64,000 nucleotides of DNA from Bacteroidota bacterium (GTDB lineage Bacteria; Bacteroidota; Bacteroidia; Chitinophagales; Saprospiraceae): assembly GCA_020160935.1 (NCBI GenBank), contig JAIUPL010000001.1:62001-126000 (forward strand). Reading direction: 5' to 3'. The notes below the pieces were generated by a model. The model did not search any database, had not been told where the DNA came from, and was given only the letters and a program-made list of their open reading frames with translations. Position 1 is the first letter of the stretch. Each line of letters starts with the position of its first letter. The position numbers and the translations under genes were made by a program. Positions 24,410 through 33,528 of this stretch are shown piece after piece.

Positions 24410-25456
24410 ATGAGTAGAAGATCAAAATTATCAAATGGCTTTTGGGCCGTTTTGTTGTGTTGTATGGCTGTGTGGATCATGTCTGGTTGCGGCGATCCCG
24501 ATGGCCGGAATACGCCGGATGTATCCAGCATTCAGGTGCCTGTAAAAATACAGCGCTTTGAAACCGATCTGTTTGCATTAGATACGAATAATGTGGCGGC
24601 AGGGATGGCGGCGCTTCAACAAAAGTATCCGGTTTTTATGCCCTTTTTTCTGTCGCAGGTAGTTCAAGACCCTACCCACCCCGGAGAAACGCCTGAACAA
24701 GCGCTGACGGGTTTTCTGAAAGCCGCGCAAGTGCGGCGTTTGTACGATTCGTGCCGCACGAAATACGCCGATCTGGCATGGCTGACGCCCGAACTCGACC
24801 GCATGTTTCGGTATTACAAATATTATTTCCCGGAAAAAACCACGCCCACGGTGGTGACAACGATCACGGAACTCGTAGGCGACGCCTATCCGGTGAACGA
24901 TACCCTGCTGATGCTGAGCCTCGATTATTTTATGGGAGAAAATTTTTCGGCCTACAACCCCGACTATTTTCCGGAATACCTGCGCCGGCAATTCAAGCAG
25001 GAATATATCCCCGTGAAATTGGCCACCGCCCTCGCCAACGGCGTGGTAGGGCCGCCCAAAGGTGATAAAGTCGCCGATTTTATGCTCAACAACGGTAAAA
25101 TCCTCTACATCGTGGATTGCTTGCTGCCCACCCTGCCCGACAGCATGAAGATGGGCTATACCCGCGAACAAATGGAAGGCTGCTACGCCAACGAAGCGGA
25201 AGTGTGGGCGCGTTTGCTCGACTTGCAGGTGTTGTACACCCCTGTGAACGACAAAAACCAGAAAATCGTGATGCCCAGCCCTTCCGCGGAAATCGTTTTT
25301 CCGCAGGCGCCGGGCGAAATCGGCAACTGGGTGGGCTGGCAAATTGTTAAAGCCTACATGAAACGACACCCGGATACCACGATGGAACAACTCCTGAAAC
25401 AAACCGACCCGCAGAAGTTTCTGGAACAGGCGAAATACAAACCAAAACGTAGCTAG
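24410..25456 (+). CDS. gldB: Gliding motility lipoprotein GldB-like
   Basis: A 348-residue lipoprotein. Signal peptide FWAVLLCCMAVWIM is followed by the lipobox (MSGCGD). The mature part shows GldB features: VKIQRFETDLFALD near the start, the YPVFMPFF motif, LSLDYFMGENF and the C-terminal GNWVGWQIVKAYMKRHPDTT segment. In Flavobacterium GldB is needed for gliding and for stability of T9SS components. This agrees with the T9SS cargo proteins in the window. The start at 24410 was chosen for the signal peptide. It may be cotranscribed with batD, 48 bp downstream. Confidence 0.85.
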   Translation: MSRRSKLSNGFWAVLLCCMAVWIMSGCGDPDGRNTPDVSSIQVPVKIQRFETDLFALDTNNVAAGMAALQQKYPVFMPFFLSQVVQDPTHPGETPEQALTGFLKAAQVRRLYDSCRTKYADLAWLTPELDRMFRYYKYYFPEKTTPTVVTTITELVGDAYPVNDTLLMLSLDYFMGENFSAYNPDYFPEYLRRQFKQEYIPVKLATALANGVVGPPKGDKVADFMLNNGKILYIVDCLLPTLPDSMKMGYTREQMEGCYANEAEVWARLLDLQVLYTPVNDKNQKIVMPSPSAEIVFPQAPGEIGNWVGWQIVKAYMKRHPDTTMEQLLKQTDPQKFLEQAKYKPKRS

Positions 25457-25504
25457 AGAACCCGGAAAAGTGTAGAAATTCGCCGATCAAATTACGATGC
25501 TCCG

Positions 25505-27289
25505 ATGACGTTCAAACTGCTGTTTCCCGGATCACTTCGGCAGGTTATTCCTGTGTGGCCTGCACTTGTGTTGCTGCTGTCGGCGCCGACCTGGCTTGGC
25601 GCGCAGGGCGCCGTGCGTTTTGAAGCCGCTACGGATTCGCGCGAGGTAGTGGAAGGCAGCATTTTTGAGGTCACGTTTTCACTGAAAAATGCACAGGGAA
25701 GCAGGTTCGTACTGCCCGATTTCAAAGGACTCAAGGTGGTGAGCGGCCCTTCGGAAATGCGTGGTATGAGTATCGTCAACGGCCAGTCTTCGTCTCACCA
25801 GAGTTGGTCGTTTGTACTGGAAGCCACCCGCACGGGCACTTTTACCATCAGCCCGCCCAGTGTGACCGCCAATGGCAAAACCCTGACGAGCCAGCCGCTT
25901 GTTATTCAGGTAGTTGCTTCGCGGGCAGGCAAGGGCACGGCTACGCCGCCGCCCGGCTCCGACGATCAGATATTTATTTCCAGCGAACTCGACCGCGAAA
26001 TGGCCTACACTGGTCAGCAGGTCACCTGGCGCGTCAGATTGTACACACAATTGTCCGTAGAAGGTGCCGATCTGATCGAACTGCCCGGACTCGAAGGCTT
26101 TTTCTCCCGGGAAAAGCGGCGTTTTGATACCCATGTGCAATACCAAACGGTGCGCGGGAAGAAATACGCTGTCAAAACCCTGCATGAGGAAGCGCTTTTC
26201 CCGCAGGAAGCCAAGGAGTACACCATCGGCACGGCCAAAGTGCGCGCAGCGGTGGAATCGTCCAATGGTGGCGGCCTGGGTATGCTGCTGGGCTCGCGGC
26301 CCGTTCTGCTGCAAACCCAGGCTGTGCGGCTAAAGGTAAAACCCTTGCCGACGCCCGCTCCGTCTTCTTTTACCGGCGCCGTCGGAAAATATGAGTGGAC
26401 CATTTCTGCCGATAAAACCAACCTGACAACGGATGATGCGCTGACCCTCACCATTTCTGTGGAAGGCAATGGCGACGCCAACCGCGTGGCAGCGCCCGTC
26501 ATTGCCGGGTCGGACAGCCTGGAGGTGTTCGAACCCAAAATTACCGCCGAGGAGTGGTATGAAAACATGGAGCAGTTCGTGCACTCCAAAACCCTGGAAT
26601 ACGTGCTGCTGCCCAAAGAGCCGGGTTCCTACACCATTCAGCCCTCTTTTTCCTTTTTCGATCCCGACAGCAACCGCTTTGTGCTGCGCACGGCGCAAAA
26701 AATCGAGTTTCAGGTGACGGCCGGCAAAAACTACCAGCCCCGCTCGGCGCAATCAGACACCTTGTTCGTGCCGGCGCCGATAGAACCTGCTCCGTCCCAA
26801 GCCTGGTTTGAGTCGCCCGTGTTGTGGTGGTCTGCTGGTGGCTTGCTCGTACTGGTATTGCTATGGCTTGTTTTCCGGAAAAAACGCCAGAAAGATGCTC
26901 CGGCCACAACAACTGAAAACATTGTGCAGCCGATGGTTTTTCCAGCACAAAAAAACTTCCACGAATATTTTGGGGCCATTCCAGCACTGCTGCGATCGGG
27001 CGATTCCAGGGCGTTTTACGACACGCTGTTAAAATCTGTGCAGCATTATCTTACTGAAAACGCTCAATTGCCGCCTTCCCGGATGAATATCGAAGCGGCC
27101 CGACAGCGGCTACAGGAATACCGGACGCCGGAACTACTCATCAATACCGTTTTGGAAATCTGGGACATTTGTGAAAAATCCATTTATGCCGGTCAGGACA
27201 ATACATCCGCCATGGGCGCCGTGTGGAACCGGGCAGAACTGGCGTTTCGCGAACTGGATCAGGTGCTGCGGCGTGGCGGGAAGCATTAG
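25505..27289 (+). CDS. BatD family protein
   Basis: A 594-residue membrane-anchored protein. A signal peptide (PALVLLLSAPTWLGAQ) is followed by beta-sandwich repeats typical of BatD (VRFEAATDSREVVEGSIFEVTF; QVTWRVRLYTQLSVEGADLI; TNLTTDDALTLTISVEGNGD), one transmembrane helix (WWSAGGLLVLVLLWLVF, about residue 440-456) and a cytoplasmic helical tail. BatD belongs to the Bat (aerotolerance) proteins, usually found with MoxR and VWA proteins; none of these is nearby, so this copy is isolated. Confidence 0.88.
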   Translation: MTFKLLFPGSLRQVIPVWPALVLLLSAPTWLGAQGAVRFEAATDSREVVEGSIFEVTFSLKNAQGSRFVLPDFKGLKVVSGPSEMRGMSIVNGQSSSHQSWSFVLEATRTGTFTISPPSVTANGKTLTSQPLVIQVVASRAGKGTATPPPGSDDQIFISSELDREMAYTGQQVTWRVRLYTQLSVEGADLIELPGLEGFFSREKRRFDTHVQYQTVRGKKYAVKTLHEEALFPQEAKEYTIGTAKVRAAVESSNGGGLGMLLGSRPVLLQTQAVRLKVKPLPTPAPSSFTGAVGKYEWTISADKTNLTTDDALTLTISVEGNGDANRVAAPVIAGSDSLEVFEPKITAEEWYENMEQFVHSKTLEYVLLPKEPGSYTIQPSFSFFDPDSNRFVLRTAQKIEFQVTAGKNYQPRSAQSDTLFVPAPIEPAPSQAWFESPVLWWSAGGLLVLVLLWLVFRKKRQKDAPATTTENIVQPMVFPAQKNFHEYFGAIPALLRSGDSRAFYDTLLKSVQHYLTENAQLPPSRMNIEAARQRLQEYRTPELLINTVLEIWDICEKSIYAGQDNTSAMGAVWNRAELAFRELDQVLRRGGKH

Positions 27290-27318
27290 AGCGTGTTTTC
27301 CCAGACAAATAACAACAC

Positions 27319-28428
27319 ATGGAACCACTTAAAAACATGTTCTCGCGCGAACTGGTGTCGCGTTTTGCTGCCGACGTAGCGGCCATTCACCCCGATTTTC
27401 CCGTCGATCCTTTTCTCCGCCAGGTGTTCGATGCCCATTGGGAATCGCTCGAACTCAAACAACGCGTCCGCCACATCAGTGTGTGCTTGCGCAAAACCCT
27501 GCCGCCCGATTACCGCGAAGCCTTGCAGGTGTTGACGGCTGTGGCACAAGGGTACATCGACCGGCATGGCGAAAAAATGACCTTCGAATACACTTTTTTG
27601 CCCGATTTCGTGGAAATGCACGGCCCCGACGACCCTGATGCTTCCCTGCCTGCCCTCGAAACGATGACGCGCTGGAGCAGCGCCGAATTTGCCGTGCGGC
27701 CTTTTCTGCTGCGCTATCCCGAACGCATGTACGCTCAAATGCTAGCCTGGTCGGGCCACCCCAGCGCACTGGTGCGCCGCCTGAGCAGCGAAGGCATACG
27801 GCCCCGCCTGCCCTGGGGCATGGGCGTGCCGGTGCTGAAACGCGACCCTTCGCCCATTTTGCCCATTCTGGAAGCCCTGAAAAACGACCCTGCTGAAACG
27901 GTACGCCGCTCGGTGGCCAACAACCTCAACGATATTTCCAAAGACCACCCCAACCTGCTGCTCGACATTGCTGCTCGCTGGAAAGGCCTTTCTGCCGAAA
28001 CCGACTGGGTCATCCGCCATGCCTCCCGCGGTTTGCTTAAAAAAGGCAATACCCGGGCGCTGGCGCATTTTGGTTTTCAAAATGAGGTAGAAGGCATCGA
28101 AATCCTGCACTTCCGCCACGACGACCGGGTGCGCATCGGCGAGCGGCTGGATTTTTCGTTCGAGGTGCGAAACACAGGCGCTCAATCCGCCGCTATTCGC
28201 CTCGAATATGGCATTGACTATCAAACCCTGTCGGGTAAAACCTCGGTAAAAGTGTTCAAAATCAAGGAGTTCCAACTGGCGCCGGGACAGTCGGAGCAGA
28301 TCGTCAAATACCAGCGTTTTCAGGATTTTACCACCCGAAAGCACTTTGCCGGCCCGCATACGCTGCGGATTCTGGTGAATGGAAAGGCGCTGGCGGAAGG
28401 AAGATTTGAAGTGAGAGGTGAGAGGTGA
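27319..28428 (+). CDS. DNA alkylation repair protein, AlkC/AlkD-like HEAT protein
   Basis: A 369-residue protein with an alpha-helical HEAT-type region (about residues 1-255; VRRLSSEGIRPRLPWG, AETVRRSVANNLNDISKDHP and WVIRHASRGLLKKGN are typical of the AlkC group) and a C-terminal Ig-like domain (VRIGERLDFSFEVRNTGAQ to HTLRILVNGK). AlkC/AlkD proteins are DNA glycosylases acting on alkylated purines. The order of a HEAT domain followed by an Ig-like domain matches AlkC. The last residues (EVRGER) and the TGA come from a gtgagaggtgag word tract. Confidence 0.85.
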   Translation: MEPLKNMFSRELVSRFAADVAAIHPDFPVDPFLRQVFDAHWESLELKQRVRHISVCLRKTLPPDYREALQVLTAVAQGYIDRHGEKMTFEYTFLPDFVEMHGPDDPDASLPALETMTRWSSAEFAVRPFLLRYPERMYAQMLAWSGHPSALVRRLSSEGIRPRLPWGMGVPVLKRDPSPILPILEALKNDPAETVRRSVANNLNDISKDHPNLLLDIAARWKGLSAETDWVIRHASRGLLKKGNTRALAHFGFQNEVEGIEILHFRHDDRVRIGERLDFSFEVRNTGAQSAAIRLEYGIDYQTLSGKTSVKVFKIKEFQLAPGQSEQIVKYQRFQDFTTRKHFAGPHTLRILVNGKALAEGRFEVRGER

Positions 28429-28440
28429 GAAGCGAGAGGT
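28411..28440. repeat. GAGAGGT word tract across a gene end
   Basis: Tandem gtgagaggtgagaggtgag words overlapping the last codons and stop of the AlkC-like gene. Same word family as 10396-10423 and (complementary) 4426-4465. One-sided. Confidence 0.65.
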
Positions 28441-28444
28441 GGCG

Positions 28445-29971
28445 TTAATTGGCGCCCATGACCAACTTCGCGGTCTTCATTTGTCCGTTTTCCAGAACTG
28501 CTTTCAGGAAATAAAGCCCCGCGGGCGCATCCACTTGCCATTCCCGTACGGTGTTTTCGAGCCGCTCCGCGCTGGTTTGCAGCAATTGCCCGTTCAGGTT
28601 GAACAATTCCATAGAAATGACGGGCTCCCCTTTTGCCTCGATGAAAAAACGCCCGGAGGAAGGGTTGGGGTAGATCGCCAGGCCTTCCGACTCGGTGGCG
28701 TTTGAGGTAGAAGTCACGCAGGTCGCCAAATCCACCTGCTGCACCAATGCCGCACGCCGGTTGCTGATGAATGATTTCAAACCCGCCATCACGAACTGTC
28801 CTTGCGGGCTGGGCAGGCTGACATCCTGCGAAAGGTTCTGCTCGAACTGTAGGTTGGAAAAGGTCTTTTTCGTGTCTTCGTACACATGCGGCCGAATCAG
28901 ATCGGCCAGCGAATCGATGCGGGCATCGAAGGCCTCGTTGCTGAAATAGGGCAGCAGCGAACAGTAACGGTCGATGTAGGCCTGTTTCAGGCTCGCATCC
29001 TGCAACAGACGGTTCATCAGCGGGCGCTGGCTGAACGGCTGCGGGATGTGCGTGTACGGCAACGTGACGATTTGCTGCTCGGTGAGGTTCATTTTGAAAT
29101 TGCCAAATGCCTCGTTTTCATCCCAGGCGATGAACTCGAATTGATCCGTGTCCTCGTTGTGGTAGAGGTAATAATTGTGCCCGGAGCCCACATAACTGTC
29201 GAGGTTGACAAACATGCTGTGCACGACCCAGTAGCCATACCACCCGTCGAGGTGGAGGCGGCTTCCGAGAGCCGTGGGTAAATCGGCCCCCGCCGAATTG
29301 TTCAGCGCATCGAGCAGGGCGATCAGGTCGCTCCAATCGTTCAGGCCTTCATTGGTTTTGAGTTCGTAGTCGCCTGCGTAGTTGCTTTGCTGGTCGCCCT
29401 TCCAGGTGAGCGAGCCGTGCGGATCGCCTTTGAAGAGGTTTCCGTCGTTGTTATCGAAGCGCTGTTTGAGGAAGGTTTTGCCAATGTCTTCCACGGCCGT
29501 GTACAGCCCCCAGTATTCATTGTTCAGATAAAGCCTTGTAAATGTGCATCTTGGCGCAGCGATACCGTGCTGGTTCATAAAATCGAGCACGAGTTTTTCC
29601 CGCAGAAAACTGGGGTCTTTGAAGCCGTTGTTGAGCGACAGTTGCTTGAGGCCGTCGTGCGTCTGCTCGTCCACGTACTCTTCCAGATCGATTTTGAAAG
29701 GTTTTTTCTGGCCAGGGCCGTTGTACGACGAGTTGCCTTTGAAGCGCACCCCGGCGTCGGGATACAACGTGTCGTCGATGGTCACGTTGCAGCGCATGTA
29801 CGTTTCGCTGGGTTTGTTGGCCACAAGGCTATCCCAGTAGCCCGTTTGCAAAAAATCGAGGCGGATTTCGTGGACGAGGCCTTCGGCAAAAAACTGGTCG
29901 CCTTCATTTTGGGCAAAACCTGTTTCGATATAAGTGAAGCAAAAAATCAGGGCAAGGGCGAGGTGTTTCAT
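28445..29971 (-). CDS. CotH kinase family protein with T9SS sorting domain
   Basis: A 508-residue exported protein. Signal peptide MKHLALALIFCFTYIETGFA; the CotH kinase-like domain spans about residues 30-400 with GVRFKGNSSYNGPGQKKPFK, FLREKLVLDFMNQHGI, LYLNNEYWGLYTAVEDIGK, GNLFKGD and the DENEAFG motif; CotH proteins are atypical kinases that phosphorylate secreted proteins. A type A sorting domain (LAIYPNPSSGRFFIEA to MKTAKLVMGAN) ends it, so it should be secreted to the surface. It is convergent with the AlkC-like gene, separated by a few bases of word tract. Confidence 0.92.
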   Translation of the reverse strand: MKHLALALIFCFTYIETGFAQNEGDQFFAEGLVHEIRLDFLQTGYWDSLVANKPSETYMRCNVTIDDTLYPDAGVRFKGNSSYNGPGQKKPFKIDLEEYVDEQTHDGLKQLSLNNGFKDPSFLREKLVLDFMNQHGIAAPRCTFTRLYLNNEYWGLYTAVEDIGKTFLKQRFDNNDGNLFKGDPHGSLTWKGDQQSNYAGDYELKTNEGLNDWSDLIALLDALNNSAGADLPTALGSRLHLDGWYGYWVVHSMFVNLDSYVGSGHNYYLYHNEDTDQFEFIAWDENEAFGNFKMNLTEQQIVTLPYTHIPQPFSQRPLMNRLLQDASLKQAYIDRYCSLLPYFSNEAFDARIDSLADLIRPHVYEDTKKTFSNLQFEQNLSQDVSLPSPQGQFVMAGLKSFISNRRAALVQQVDLATCVTSTSNATESEGLAIYPNPSSGRFFIEAKGEPVISMELFNLNGQLLQTSAERLENTVREWQVDAPAGLYFLKAVLENGQMKTAKLVMGAN

Positions 29972-30021
29972 ACAGGAAAGGGTTGGTGTGAGGGGTTTGA
30001 CGGGGAGAGGAGGGAGGAGGT

Positions 30022-30546
30022 TTAACCCGGCATATCATTAATTTTGTTTCGTACTTCTTTTGTTAAAACCAGATAGTCATCTGCCGCTACAGACTTTTGG
30101 GGGATTAGATAAATATCGTTGCCGTACAGCAAAATTCCATCTTCCGAAATGTCTATTTTCTTAAAGTTAGACCAGTGTTCAATGGTTTCTTTATCGTCGT
30201 GTACAAATGAAAAAGTGCTTTCAGAAAGAAGCAACCTGCAATTCTTATAACCTGCAATACTATCCAGGTGGAGGTTCACCTTTTTTCTCCACCTCAATAT
30301 GGGTACAACCTTTCTTCGGAGGTTCAGGCATTGAACTACAAATATTAACAGGAAGAAAAAAAATGCATACCAGTACTTATCGGTAGAAATAGCAAGCATC
30401 AGAAGCGCTGAACAAATTATGCCGAACACTATTGACAATATGGTATCCTCTTTCGTAATGGGCGAGAAAAAAATCTTCTCGTTGTCGCCTTTGAAATAAA
30501 AATCTTCAAAATATTTCCTGTTGTAATTCAGTTTGATTTCTATCAT
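30022..30546 (-). CDS. Hypothetical membrane protein, YcxB-like
   Basis: A 174-residue protein with two adjacent transmembrane helices (ILSIVFGIICSALLMLAIS and YWYAFFFFLLIFVVQ, about residues 37-70) and a cytoplasmic C-terminal part with the order typical of YcxB-like domains (TIEHWSNFKKIDISEDGILL then IYLIPQKS). The function is unknown. The gene is clearly AT-richer than its neighbours, which suggests recent acquisition. It overlaps a small upstream frame by 4 bases. Confidence 0.7.
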   Translation of the reverse strand: MIEIKLNYNRKYFEDFYFKGDNEKIFFSPITKEDTILSIVFGIICSALLMLAISTDKYWYAFFFFLLIFVVQCLNLRRKVVPILRWRKKVNLHLDSIAGYKNCRLLLSESTFSFVHDDKETIEHWSNFKKIDISEDGILLYGNDIYLIPQKSVAADDYLVLTKEVRNKINDMPG

Positions 30547-30737
30547 ATATAATTGATTGTTTTAGATTTAGTTAATTGTACTATTCCACCAGTATTGGTT
30601 GATTTACGCCTCTCATCTACTACTAAGTCGAGCGCCATTTCTGTGTCTCCGACTTGCAGCAAAAATACAGCACGATCTTTCAACCAGTAGTGTAAACCAG
30701 CAGAAAAGGTAAGGCATGATTGTGGGGTACTTTGCAT
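30543..30737 (-). CDS. Small hypothetical protein (64 aa), uncertain
   Basis: A 64-residue open frame (MQSTPQSCLTFSAGLHYW at the start) whose stop overlaps the start of the next gene (ATGA), which would suit translational coupling. Composition looks protein-like but there is no recognisable domain. It could be a remnant or noncoding. Confidence 0.3.
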   Translation of the reverse strand: MQSTPQSCLTFSAGLHYWLKDRAVFLLQVGDTEMALDLVVDERRKSTNTGGIVQLTKSKTINYI

Positions 30738-30908
30738 AAGGTAGGAGACGCTGATGCGGCGTTGCGCGCTCAGGCGGGACGAGGGTGGGTAAGATATGAC
30801 AAGGCAGTAATTGAAAAGTAGCGCGGCGAAATCTGTGTTCCGGCTGCCTGGGGGACGAGGCGCTGGTAAGCGTACATAGGGTTTTCATTAGATTGTGTTT
30901 GAAAAATC
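30738..30908. other. Intergenic stretch without recognisable features
   Basis: Between the small frame and the tandem repeats of the AbiE pair. Open frames here overlap one another on both strands and read like noise; I see no RNA gene or hairpin. Confidence 0.4.
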
Positions 30909-30951
30909 AAAAATTGTCGTATTTTTGCAGTTAAAAATTGTCGTATTTTTG
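30909..30951 (+). promoter_or_regulatory. Tandem direct repeats forming the AbiE promoter/operator
   Basis: The 19-mer AAAAATTGTCGTATTTTTG occurs twice, at 30909-30927 and 30933-30951, 24 bp apart. Each copy ends in TATTTTTG, a match to the -7 box TAnnTTTG, and the second lies 27 bp before the antitoxin ATG. The repeats could be twin promoters or binding sites for the AbiEi antitoxin, which in known systems represses its own operon. Confidence 0.65.
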
Positions 30952-30978
30952 TTAAAAAAATAAGCCCACAATAGTTTG

Positions 30979-31389
30979 ATGGCCAATACATTAGAAAAAA
31001 GAATTGCAACACGTATCGCTCGAAGAAAATCGGCGATTTTTATTCGGGAGGATTTTTCTGATTTAGCCGGGTATGACCAGGTAGGTCGTGCCCTGCGGTC
31101 GCTTGCTCTTCAGGGTAAACTTATTAAAATCGCCTATGGCATATATGCCAAAACTCGAAGGTCGTTGATTACCGGGGAAGTTATTCCTGAAAAGTCACTG
31201 CCAAGTCTTGCCAAAGAGGCCTTGCAGCGGCTTGGTGTTGAAACAGCTCCATCCACCATGGAAAAAGATTACAATGCAGGCAGAACCACTCAGGTGCCTA
31301 CCGGTCGGATGATTGCAGTGAAAGGGCGTATTCAGCGCAAGATTGGTTATAATGGTGCTTATGTTAGTTTTGAAAGAATTACCAAGTAG
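30979..31389 (+). CDS. AbiEi-like antitoxin / DUF6088 family protein
   Basis: A 136-residue protein with a winged-helix N-terminus (TLEKRIATRIARRKSAIFIR; DLAGYDQVGRALRSLALQGKLIKIAYGIYAK) that matches the type IV antitoxin group found with AbiEii toxins. The start is ATG at 30979; a TTG lies just before. The end overlaps the toxin start by 29 bases, a common feature of toxin-antitoxin pairs. It should bind the tandem repeats upstream and so control its own operon. Confidence 0.82.
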   Translation: MANTLEKRIATRIARRKSAIFIREDFSDLAGYDQVGRALRSLALQGKLIKIAYGIYAKTRRSLITGEVIPEKSLPSLAKEALQRLGVETAPSTMEKDYNAGRTTQVPTGRMIAVKGRIQRKIGYNGAYVSFERITK

Positions 31390-32293
31390 GGAACTGTTTG
31401 AACAGGCTGCGATAGAATTGGCCATCGATCCTGCGATGGTTGAAAAGGATTGGTATATAACTCAGGTACTGACTTTAATGGCCAATTTGAATTCACCTGG
31501 TTATAAAATTATATTCTCTGGCGGAACATCTCTTTCAAAAGCATTTGGACTTATCAAAAGGTTCTCGGAAGATGTTGATTTCAAAGTCATTTCATATTCT
31601 CAGCCGCAAAACAGAAAAGCACTATCCTTTTTAAAAAATACAGTTGTAACAGCCTTGAAGGATGCAGGGATTTCTATCAATCCTGAAAACATAAAGGCGA
31701 GGGATGGAAATAAATTCTTTTCAATAGAGATCAACTACCTTTCCCGTTTCGATCAAATGTCAGGATTGAGGCCGCATATTCAACTGGAAATATCTGTGCA
31801 TTCCCTCGAACTTCCCCCTATTCACCGACAGGTACAATCGCTTTTAGGTTCTCTAAAAAAAGAAGCGGCAGAGGTAGAAAGTATCGCCTGTGTCGATCCA
31901 TTGGAAACTGCCGCCGATAAACTGAGTGCCCTTGTATGGCGCCTTCCCAGGCAATATTTCGAAGTGCCTAATCAAGATCGGTCCCTTGTACGCCACATAC
32001 ATGATCTTGCAGCGCTGGAAGCCAGAGTAGGAAAAGATGCTAAATTTCGTGAACTTGTTGTTGTTGCTTTGCAACGTGATGATCATCGTAACAAGGAGAT
32101 ATCCGGGTATTCCGATGAAGCCAAATTTAACCGGTTACTTGAATCCCTTTCAAAAGATTACAAAAGGTATCATGCGGAATATAACACTTTCGTGAGAAGC
32201 GTTTCCTATGGTATGGATGATACAGTGCCGGATTTTGATGACGCCCTGGGATATCTGAGGCGATTAATAGAATTTGTTCTTGATACCACGTAG
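31361..32293 (+). CDS. AbiEii-like nucleotidyltransferase toxin
   Basis: A 310-residue toxin of the AbiEii type. The nucleotidyltransferase motif is IIFSGGTSLSKAFGLIKRFS followed by EDVDF (about residues 50-73), with the catalytic acidic residues in the SEDVDF part; a further motif is DPLETAADKLSALVWR. AbiEii toxins stop growth, probably by adding nucleotides to tRNA, and give abortive infection against phages. The start at 31361 (MLVLKELPSR) was chosen for the usual coupling with the antitoxin; longer frames only add repeat-like residues. Confidence 0.88.
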   Translation: MLVLKELPSRELFEQAAIELAIDPAMVEKDWYITQVLTLMANLNSPGYKIIFSGGTSLSKAFGLIKRFSEDVDFKVISYSQPQNRKALSFLKNTVVTALKDAGISINPENIKARDGNKFFSIEINYLSRFDQMSGLRPHIQLEISVHSLELPPIHRQVQSLLGSLKKEAAEVESIACVDPLETAADKLSALVWRLPRQYFEVPNQDRSLVRHIHDLAALEARVGKDAKFRELVVVALQRDDHRNKEISGYSDEAKFNRLLESLSKDYKRYHAEYNTFVRSVSYGMDDTVPDFDDALGYLRRLIEFVLDTT

Positions 32294-32491
32294 AGCAAAT
32301 AGAAAAAAACGCTTCACGTGTCATTCTCGAACATAACAACGGTACGCTGCACAGCCAATGCGCCAAATGCGCCCGCGAATCTTCAAAAACCTCATTTTAC
32401 ACTTCCGTTACATTCTTTTACAGGTAAAAACTGCGCATTACAGCCCTCTCCCTGCACCTTTGATGCACACTGTTCATCAAATCAATATATT

Positions 32492-33493
32492 ATGCGTAGT
32501 CTTCCTGCTGCTATACTTTTCCTGCTTCCATGTGCGATGTCCTGCCAACAGGCGTATGAACCATTTTTTGCCCATTCCTCCCAGACTATGGGTCAGGATA
32601 GTGTTAGATCCCAATCGCCGGCGGCGTATGCCATTTATCAATCCGCTGATGCAGGACAAACCTGGCAGGACATCAGCGAAGGGCTGCCAAAGGGCTGCAT
32701 CCCGAACCTGTTTTTTGCTGATAAAGGCGAGGTGTTTTTAAGCGCCGTACAGGGTATTTATCGAAAAACGCACGATCCCAATCACATCCGTTGGGAAAAA
32801 GAAATGTTCCTGGAAGCGCCGATCAACGCTTTTTCCGCAGGGCCGGCAGACATGATCGCTTACGATACCAATGGCCGCTTTTTCAAAAAAGTGAACGGTA
32901 AGGATGTCTGGATGCCTGTTTTTAAGGATTTCCAGGGCTCATCGGTGCGCACTGTATTTTCAGCCCGGGATGGAAGCGTTTTCATTGGCTGCGATAACGG
33001 CATTTTCAAATCAGCCGATCAGGGGAACACCTGGAAACAGGTCATGCCGAATGGCTGGGCGATCCATATGGCGGAGGCGAACGGCGTGCTTCTTTGCACC
33101 AACACAAGGGGTATTTTGCGTTCGACGGATGGCGGCGAGCATTGGGACGTGGTACTGAGCGAAGGCGGCGTCGGCATTGCCGTAGAGGCCATCCAGGGCG
33201 GTTTTGCGGCCATTACGTATAACACCCAGTCGGAATCCCGGCGTATTCGTATCTCTACGGACGGCGGAAAGACCTGGCAAGCAATCGATGCGGGCATTCC
33301 ACCTTCCCAACTCATTTCCTCCATCAAACAAGTGGGAAATTCCTTCTATTGCGGCCACCCCAAGGGTGTTTACCGCTCCGATGATGGGGGCAAGACCTGG
33401 AAACTGATACTTCCCGGCGTGGAGGGTAAGGTATTCAATTTGTCTGTATGCGGTGGAGTGGTGTATGCGGTATTGAGGGATGGGGGGTGTTGA
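32492..33493 (+). CDS. Secreted BNR-repeat (sialidase-like propeller) lipoprotein
   Basis: A 333-residue protein with a lipoprotein-like signal (MRSLPAAILFLLPCAMSC) and five Asp-box motifs of the SxDxGxTW type: SADAGQTWQDI, SADQGNTWKQV, STDGGEHWDVV, STDGGKTWQAI and SDDGGKTWKLI. These form a beta-propeller as in sialidases and photosynthesis assembly factors; catalytic residues of a sialidase are not evident. The ligand is unknown. The start at 32492 is set by the signal peptide. Confidence 0.78.
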   Translation: MRSLPAAILFLLPCAMSCQQAYEPFFAHSSQTMGQDSVRSQSPAAYAIYQSADAGQTWQDISEGLPKGCIPNLFFADKGEVFLSAVQGIYRKTHDPNHIRWEKEMFLEAPINAFSAGPADMIAYDTNGRFFKKVNGKDVWMPVFKDFQGSSVRTVFSARDGSVFIGCDNGIFKSADQGNTWKQVMPNGWAIHMAEANGVLLCTNTRGILRSTDGGEHWDVVLSEGGVGIAVEAIQGGFAAITYNTQSESRRIRISTDGGKTWQAIDAGIPPSQLISSIKQVGNSFYCGHPKGVYRSDDGGKTWKLILPGVEGKVFNLSVCGGVVYAVLRDGGC

Positions 33494-33528
33494 GGGGGAA
33501 GATTTGGGTCATGCAGGCCAAATTCCTG

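Noticed and set aside
30613-30888. A 91-codon minus-strand frame upstream of the AbiE pair
   Set aside because: Composition (many Pro, Arg, Cys, His) is not protein-like, it overlaps another frame, and no start signal is visible.
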